DNA of 64,000 nucleotides from DASQUK01 sp963717085. Its GTDB lineage: Bacteria > Actinomycetota > Acidimicrobiia > Acidimicrobiales > VFJN01. Shown piece after piece: positions 59,182 to 64,000 of the stretch (its first letter is position 1; the number at the start of each line of letters is the position of its first letter). The notes below the pieces were generated by a model. It had not been told where the DNA came from, made no database searches, and worked only from the letters and a program-made list of their open reading frames with translations. A program made the position numbers and the translations under genes. The stretch spans positions 310,001-374,000 of the forward strand of contig CAVQVM010000019.1 in NCBI GenBank assembly GCA_963717085.1. The letters are read 5' to 3'.

Positions 59182-60693
59182 TCAGCTCGATTGGCGATGG
59201 CGCCCTGTGGCCAGCCAGTCGGCCTCGGCCTTGCCCATCTCGGTCGACGGGGCGCCGTCGACCCAGGGCCACAGCTCGTTGGCGATGCCCCGGAAGTTGG
59301 CCGTGGCCCGCAGGTCACCGAGGATGGCCATGAGCCCGAGGTTGATCCGCTGAATGATGACGAAGCTGGCGGGGAGGTTGGCGGCCTTGATGATCGGCCC
59401 GTACGGGCCCGTGGGGTCGAAGTAGCGCGATAGCGCGTCGGTCGACCACTGGGGGGTGATCGTCACCGCTTCGTCGTGCATGACGAACTCGTAGAAGTGG
59501 CTGAAGTAGTCGTGCACCTGCCGGTCGGACACGGGAGTGCCCGGGCGCAGCATGCCGATCCGTTCCACGATCTCCCGGTAGCGCGCGGTGTCGCGGTCGC
59601 TGACCATGGCCCGGATCATGTCGCCGAACAGTTCGATGTCCGCGGGCGTGAAGTGCTTGACGAGGCCGAAGTCGAGGAAGGTGACCTGGCCGCCCGGCCG
59701 GAACAGGTAGTTGCCCGGGTGGGGGTCGCCGTTGAAGGCCTGGAGCCGGTAGAGGCTGCGGAACACGAACCGGTAGATGGCCTCGGCGGCCTGGTTGCGT
59801 TCGTCCTGGTCCCAGGTCGACATCTCTTCGAAGCGCACACCCTCGGCCAGCTCGGTGGTCAGCACCCGCGGTGTCGACAGGGGCATGAGCACGTCGGGCA
59901 CGTGGATGAACGGGTGCCCCCGATAGAAGTCGGCGAACAGCTGCTGGTTGCGGGCCTCGTTGGCGTAGTCGAGCTCCTCGACCACCCGGGCCCGGATCTC
60001 CTCGACCAGCGGGGCAGGCTCGAAGCCCGACAGCGCTAGGCCCATGGCGCCGAAGATCAGGCCCGCGCTGTCGAGGTCGGACCTGATGGCATCGTCGACC
60101 CCGGGGTACTGCACCTTGACCGCCACGGCGCGCCCGTCCCGGGTGATCGCCCGGTGTACCTGGCCGATGGAGGCGGCGGCGATGGGCATCGGGTCCCACT
60201 CCAGGAACACCTGGTCGGGAAGCGCTCCCAGCTCCCGCTCCACGACGCCGGCGGCGAGCTCGGGCGACATGGGTGGCGCATCCTGCTGCAGGCCCTGGAG
60301 CGCCTGGCGTACGTGGTCGGGCAGCCCGGTGTCGAGGTACGAGGCCATCTGGCCCAGCTTCATGAACGCGCCCTTCATGTTGCCGAGGGCCTGCGCCACC
60401 TGGTCCGCCGTGCGCAGCTCGAAGCGCCGGTCGAGCTCGACCCGGCGTTCGGCGCTGGCAAAGGTCCGCCGGGCCCGGTGGAGTGCGAAGTCGGCGCCGG
60501 CTCGCCCACCCAGCCTCGCCAGCTCCAGCCGCCGCTGGTTCCCGGTGCGGGCGGAGATCGGGGTGGCGTCGTGCGTGCGGTGCGCCGCCCGGCGGCTCCG
60601 CCGGATCGCGCCGATCGCGGCGATGGCTGCGCCCAGGCCGACAATTCCTGCGAGTGCGCGGGTGCGCGATCTCCGGGCGGGACGCTCGCTCAT
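59182..60693 (-). CDS. ABC1/AarF/UbiB-family atypical kinase
   Basis: A 503-residue ADCK-type protein. After a basic N-terminus with a hydrophobic stretch (ALAGIVGLGAAIAAIGAI) come the family marker KGAFMKLGQMASYLD (KxGQ), Ala-rich loop PMPIAAASIGQVH, VAVKVQYPG (Lys), VVEELDYANEARNQ, FNGDPHPGNYLF and VTFLDFGLVKHF (DFG). Actinobacterial relatives are thought to act in lipid or quinone metabolism. The first 15 bases (ATGAGCGAGCGTCCC) are identical to the start of the repeat-bearing dehydrogenase at 31273. Confidence 0.87.
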   Translation of the reverse strand: MSERPARRSRTRALAGIVGLGAAIAAIGAIRRSRRAAHRTHDATPISARTGNQRRLELARLGGRAGADFALHRARRTFASAERRVELDRRFELRTADQVAQALGNMKGAFMKLGQMASYLDTGLPDHVRQALQGLQQDAPPMSPELAAGVVERELGALPDQVFLEWDPMPIAAASIGQVHRAITRDGRAVAVKVQYPGVDDAIRSDLDSAGLIFGAMGLALSGFEPAPLVEEIRARVVEELDYANEARNQQLFADFYRGHPFIHVPDVLMPLSTPRVLTTELAEGVRFEEMSTWDQDERNQAAEAIYRFVFRSLYRLQAFNGDPHPGNYLFRPGGQVTFLDFGLVKHFTPADIELFGDMIRAMVSDRDTARYREIVERIGMLRPGTPVSDRQVHDYFSHFYEFVMHDEAVTITPQWSTDALSRYFDPTGPYGPIIKAANLPASFVIIQRINLGLMAILGDLRATANFRGIANELWPWVDGAPSTEMGKAEADWLATGRHRQSS

Positions 60694-60786
60694 CGGCGCC
60701 GGAGCCTACCGACCGGCCCCCAATTGAAGGTGTCGTAAGGTAGCCGCGCTTCAACCGACCTCGAGGAGCACCGGGGAACCGCCGCC

Positions 60787-61329
60787 ATGCATGAGAACCT
60801 GCCCACACCCGATCAGCTCAACTTCGCCATGCTCGTCCTCCGGCTCGTCATCGGGCCCATCCTCGCCTTCCACGGCTTCGCCAAGATCACCCGCGGGGGC
60901 AAGCTCGAAGGCACCGCCGGGTGGTTCGAGTCGATGGGGATGCGGCCCGGCCACGTGCACGCCCGCCTCGCGGCGTTCGGCGAACTGGCCACCGGCATCT
61001 GCATTGCTCTCGGATTCCTGACCACCTTCGCGGCGATGGGCGTCGTCGGGCTGATGTCCGTCGCGTTCTGGACCGTGCACCGGGGCCAGGGCCTGCTGAT
61101 CACCGCCAACGGTTGGGAGTACGTCGCGGTGCTCGGCACCATCGGCGTGGTGCTGGCCACGATCGGCGCCGGCGACTGGAGCCTCGACAACGCCATCGGG
61201 ATCGACCTCAACGGACCGGCTGGCTTCCTCATCGCCGTGGTCGGCGGCGTCGGCCTCGCAGCCGCGCTGCTCGCCTTCGTCTACCACCCGCCGTCGCGCG
61301 CGGCGGCCGAGGCGGACACCTCGTTCTAG
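60787..61329 (+). CDS. DoxX-family membrane protein
   Basis: A 180-residue protein with four membrane segments: LVLRLVIGPILAFHGFAKI, ARLAAFGELATGICIALGFL, AAMGVVGLMSVAFWTV and a C-terminal FLIAVVGGVGLAAALLAFVY. HGFAKITRGG and GWFESMGMRP are typical of DoxX. Role is not known for most members. ATG 60787; divergent from the kinase gene across 93 bases holding a -10-like TAAGGT (60736-60741). Confidence 0.83.
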   Translation: MHENLPTPDQLNFAMLVLRLVIGPILAFHGFAKITRGGKLEGTAGWFESMGMRPGHVHARLAAFGELATGICIALGFLTTFAAMGVVGLMSVAFWTVHRGQGLLITANGWEYVAVLGTIGVVLATIGAGDWSLDNAIGIDLNGPAGFLIAVVGGVGLAAALLAFVYHPPSRAAAEADTSF

Positions 61330-61447
61330 CTCTGACGCCACCCAACGGCGGGCCCCGGTGGGTGGCTCCGATCGGTTCGGAGCTATCCACCCGGTCGACC
61401 CGGCGCGTTCCAACCCCCACGGGCGGTGACGGGGGAGCTCCTCGGGC

Positions 61448-62968
61448 ATGATCGCGGGCGTGCAGACGGGGGGAGCGCCCGTCGGGGCGCCGGTCGCGTC
61501 CCGGACCGACCTGTTGGTGGCCCTCGTCGTCGCTGCCGCCGTCCTCGTGTTCCACGCGGCGCTGAGCGGGCGCTACGGGTTCCACCGCGACGAGCTGTAC
61601 TACCTCGCGGCCGGTCGCCACCCCGCCCTGGGGTACGTCGATCAACCACCGTTCGTCCCGCTCCTCGCCAGGGCGATCACGGCCGTCGCCGGTGCCCATC
61701 TGTGGCCGCTGCGGCTGGTGGCCGGCGCGGTCCACGCCGCGGTCGTGATCCTGGCTGCGGCCATCGCCCGCGAGTTCGGCGGCGGCGGGCGGGCGATGGC
61801 GCTGGCGGCGCTGGCCACGGCCACCGCCCCACTGCTCCTCGCCACCGGCGGGCTGTTCCAGACGGTCCTGTTCGACCAGCTGTGGTGGGCCTTGGCGCTC
61901 CTGCTGATGGTGCGGATCCTCGCGGGCCGCGCCGACCCGCGCTGGTGGCTGGCCGTCGGCGTGGCCGTCGGCCTGGGTCTCGAGACCAAGTGGACCATGG
62001 CACTGCTCGGACTGGGGTTGGCAGCGGGCCTCGTGGCCACGCCGGCGGGCCGCCGCCACCTCCGCAGCCCGTGGCTGGCCGCCGGTGTTGCCGTCGCCCT
62101 GGTGTTGTGGCTGCCCAACCTCGTGTGGCAGGGCCTCAACGGGTGGCCCAGCGTGGAGTTCAGCCGCAACAACAACGCCAACGTGCGTGACGAGGACGGT
62201 CGGCTGGGCTTCCTGCTCCAGCAGATCCTCCTTGTCGGTCCGCTGGCGCTGCCGCTGGCGGCGGCCGGGTTCGTGTGGCTGTGGCGGCGCCCCCCTTGGC
62301 GGATGCTGGCGGTGGCCGTGGCGACGGTCGCGTTCATCCTGCTCGTCGTGGGGGGCAAGGCCTACTACCTCGGTCCCGCGTATGTGCTGGCCTTCGCCGC
62401 CGGCAGCGTGGCGGCCGAGCGCTGGATCGGTGGCGACCCCGGCCGGTGGCGCACCGCGGTGGGCGCCTTGGCGCTCAACGGCCTGATCCCGCTGGCTGCG
62501 GTCGCGCCGGTGGCGCCGATCGACGCGTACGCGGCCTCGTTCCACGACCTCAACGACGAGCTCGGCGAGCAGGTGGGCTGGCCCGAGATGGTCGACCAGG
62601 TGGCCCGGGTGGCGACCGTGCTGCCGGCGGACGAGCAGCTCGGCATTCGGGTGGTCACCGCCAGTTACGGCGAAGCGGCGGCGATCGACCTCTACGGGCC
62701 GGCACGCGGCCTGCCGCGGGGGACCGCGCTCTCCGGCCACAACAGCTACGCCCACTGGTGGCCCGAGGGGTCGCCACCGGGCGCGGTCATCTTCGTGCGC
62801 TACTCGCGGTCGACGGTCGAGCGTTACTGCGACGCCCTCGGGCCGGTCGCCATCGTGTCCAACCCGTGGGACGTCCCCAACGAGGTGGCCGGGGCCCCCA
62901 TGCTCGTGTGCCACCGCCTCCGGGTGACCCCGGAGACCCTCCGGGAAGCCCTGCGCCACTACGAGTGA
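61448..62968 (+). CDS. GT39/ArnT-like integral membrane glycosyltransferase
   Basis: A 506-residue protein with about ten membrane helices. Just after the first, YGFHRDELYYLAAGRHPALG carries the Asp-Glu pair of dolichyl/polyprenyl-phosphate sugar transferases, followed by YVDQPPFVPLLA. Later LETKWTMALLGLGLAAGLVA and a periplasmic C-terminal domain (TASYGEAAAIDLYGPARGLP, SGHNSYAHWWPEG) fit bacterial GT39/PMT_2 members. It probably moves a sugar from polyprenyl phosphate to an envelope acceptor. ATG with GGGGGAGC upstream. Confidence 0.82.
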   Translation: MIAGVQTGGAPVGAPVASRTDLLVALVVAAAVLVFHAALSGRYGFHRDELYYLAAGRHPALGYVDQPPFVPLLARAITAVAGAHLWPLRLVAGAVHAAVVILAAAIAREFGGGGRAMALAALATATAPLLLATGGLFQTVLFDQLWWALALLLMVRILAGRADPRWWLAVGVAVGLGLETKWTMALLGLGLAAGLVATPAGRRHLRSPWLAAGVAVALVLWLPNLVWQGLNGWPSVEFSRNNNANVRDEDGRLGFLLQQILLVGPLALPLAAAGFVWLWRRPPWRMLAVAVATVAFILLVVGGKAYYLGPAYVLAFAAGSVAAERWIGGDPGRWRTAVGALALNGLIPLAAVAPVAPIDAYAASFHDLNDELGEQVGWPEMVDQVARVATVLPADEQLGIRVVTASYGEAAAIDLYGPARGLPRGTALSGHNSYAHWWPEGSPPGAVIFVRYSRSTVERYCDALGPVAIVSNPWDVPNEVAGAPMLVCHRLRVTPETLREALRHYE

Positions 62969-63018
62969 GGGTCGATTCCGCGGATCACGCAGTAGGCGCC
63001 CGACGAGCGTCGCCCGGA

Positions 63019-63035
63019 CCGCCGGCAGCCGGCGG
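63019..63035. terminator. bidirectional terminator-like hairpin between convergent genes
   Basis: CCGCCGGC-A-GCCGGCGG is a perfect hairpin. It is enclosed by a wider inverted repeat GTCGATTCCGC (62971-62981) and GCGGAATCGAC (63032-63042) that partly overlaps it, so two alternative stems are possible. It fills the 93-base gap between the glycosyltransferase and the VOC gene. No T-tract on either side. Confidence 0.5.
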
Positions 63036-63061
63036 AATCGACTCTCAGTGAGCGACGACGT

Positions 63062-63808
63062 TCAGTCCCGCGGGCTCAGGACGCAGAACTCGTTCCCGTC
63101 GGGATCGGCCAGCACCACCCAGGTCTGCTCCCCCTGGCCGACGTCGGCCGGGGACGCACCCAGCCCCCGGATCCTGGACACCTCGGCCACCTGGTCGTCG
63201 CCGGCATAGGGGGCGACGTCGATGTGGACGCGGTTCTTGGCCACTTTGGGATCGTCGACCTGGATGAGCTCGAGCTGCGGGCCCTCGCCGTCGGGCCGGG
63301 CCAACGACGCGTAGCCGTCGCCCTGGCCCACGATGGGCCACCCGGCCGCCTCGCTCCAGAAGGGCGCCAGGGCCGCCGGGTCGGGCGTGTCTAGGACGAT
63401 CGCCGCGATGGCTCCGGCCCGGGCGTACTCGTCTCGGGGGTCGAGCACGCAGAGCTCGTTGCCTTCCGGGTCGGCCAGCACCACCCAGCGGACGTCGGTC
63501 TGCCCGATGTCGGCGGGCTCGGCACCGTGGGCGAGCAGCCGCTCCACGATCTCGCGCTGCTCGTCGACCGAGCGGGTGTTGAGGTCGATGTGGACACGGT
63601 TCTTGGACACCTTGGGGTCGTCGACGAGCCCGAACACCAGCGGCAGGCCGGGCTCGGTGGGCGTTCCGGTGTCGTCCTCGGGCGGTTCGACCACCACCTC
63701 GTCCGGCTGCTCGTAGGTGATGGGCCAGCCGGTCGCCGTCGCCCAGAACCGGGCCAGGGCCGACGGGTCCGCAGCGTCGAAGACCACCGAGTTCAGGCGG
63801 GTTGGCAT
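63062..63808 (-). CDS. tandem VOC/glyoxalase-domain protein
   Basis: A 248-residue protein made of two similar VOC units. The first runs from LNSVVFDAADPSALARFW to VVLADPEGNELCVLDPRD, the second from AIVLDTPDPAALAPFWSEAA to VVLADPDGNEFCVLSPRD. Each has DDPKVxKNRVHID, with Val-His-Ile-Asp as part of the metal or ligand site. Related actinobacterial proteins are putative dioxygenases or resistance proteins of unknown substrate. ATG 63808 is chosen over 63859 because TACGGT lies 8 bases upstream (leaderless type) and the first VOC strand starts there. Confidence 0.83.
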   Translation of the reverse strand: MPTRLNSVVFDAADPSALARFWATATGWPITYEQPDEVVVEPPEDDTGTPTEPGLPLVFGLVDDPKVSKNRVHIDLNTRSVDEQREIVERLLAHGAEPADIGQTDVRWVVLADPEGNELCVLDPRDEYARAGAIAAIVLDTPDPAALAPFWSEAAGWPIVGQGDGYASLARPDGEGPQLELIQVDDPKVAKNRVHIDVAPYAGDDQVAEVSRIRGLGASPADVGQGEQTWVVLADPDGNEFCVLSPRD

Positions 63809-63859
63809 CGCCGGCGACCGTATCCGCATCGGTGGCGCGCCAACCCCGAAATTATTCAC

Positions 63860-64000
63860 TCAGGACTGTGTCGGTCGGGCTTGGGCAAAGGTCCAGCGGC
63901 GACCCTCGACATCCTCCGCGACGTACGCCTTGAACCCGTGGTGCTTGATCGGCTCGACGATGGTCGCGCCGGCCGCGGCCGCACGGGCGAAGTGCGCGTC
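63860..64000 (-). CDS. VOC/glyoxalase-like protein, C-terminal part (cut by window)
   Basis: The last 46 codons of a gene that starts beyond base 64000. The visible end AGATIVEPIKHHGFKAYVAE followed by DVEGRRWTFAQARP is typical of PhnB-type VOC proteins (GxxIVxPxxxHG, then Tyr, then EDxEGxxWxFA). The stop TGA lies at 63862-63860. It is just upstream of, and in line with, the tandem VOC gene. Confidence 0.7.
   Translation of the reverse strand, partial: DAHFARAAAAGATIVEPIKHHGFKAYVAEDVEGRRWTFAQARPTQS

Overview
The window is about 70% GC throughout. Genes are packed head to tail, often sharing a 4-base GTGA, ATGA or TTGA overlap between stop and start. A mycothiol-type MDMPI protein, a DUF222/13E12 HNH protein, paired acyl-CoA dehydrogenases behind a KstR-like operator, leaderless -10 boxes and Stf0 sulfotransferase all point to an actinobacterium (Actinomycetota). 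Acidimicrobiia is my best guess because of the fused branched-chain ABC genes, but that is inference. I saw no rRNA, tRNA or CRISPR.

Region 1 (1-16553) is a complete L-rhamnose island. A GH78 alpha-L-rhamnosidase (5' end outside the window) is followed by an ABC sugar importer (ATPase, two permeases, lipoprotein binding protein), rhamnose mutarotase, a fused rhamnulose-1-phosphate aldolase/lactaldehyde dehydrogenase, rhamnose isomerase, rhamnulokinase, a DeoR regulator, an FMN L-lactate dehydrogenase and a GMC oxidoreductase. Together they take rhamnosides to DHAP and pyruvate. A 17-codon leader ORF that overlaps the ATPase start, and hairpins on both sides of the binding-protein gene, suggest layered control.

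Region 2 (16600-24430) is mixed and partly decayed. It holds an MDMPI protein, a sulfotransferase, a frameshifted GNAT remnant, a DUF222 HNH gene, a VOC gene broken by a 26-bp tandem duplication, an acyl-CoA dehydrogenase pair, and a pocket with less GC-rich stretches carrying a small membrane protein, a gene remnant and a ribbon-helix-helix gene behind four copies of a short palindrome.

Region 3 (24435-35020) covers acyl-CoA metabolism (3-hydroxyacyl-CoA dehydrogenase, a biotinyl/carboxyltransferase fusion, SDR, acyl-CoA dehydrogenase), an MFS exporter, a cyclase, and a sulfonate/nitrate/taurine-type ABC operon divergent from an IclR regulator across a clean palindrome. A structured hairpin repeat sits at several gene junctions here and in the rhamnose operon.

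Region 4 (35217-47619) is the most unusual. A lipoprotein esterase is followed by a TetR gene, a LivH-LivM fused permease, a single 1004-residue protein joining an MFS domain to LivF- and LivG-type ATPases, and three tandem 589-residue membrane-anchored binding proteins, the third broken by one extra base. It looks like a self-contained transporter locus built from fusions.

Region 5 (47627-64000) holds DUF445, an EEP hydrolase, a thioesterase, a TPP-riboswitch-led thiamin operon (thiC, thiE, thiO, thiS, thiG, a second thiE/tenI, thiD; no thiF), a pair of related nuclease-like proteins, an ABC1/UbiB kinase, DoxX, a GT39-type glycosyltransferase and VOC proteins. The junctions before thiO and thiD carry a shared inverted repeat that encloses the start codon.
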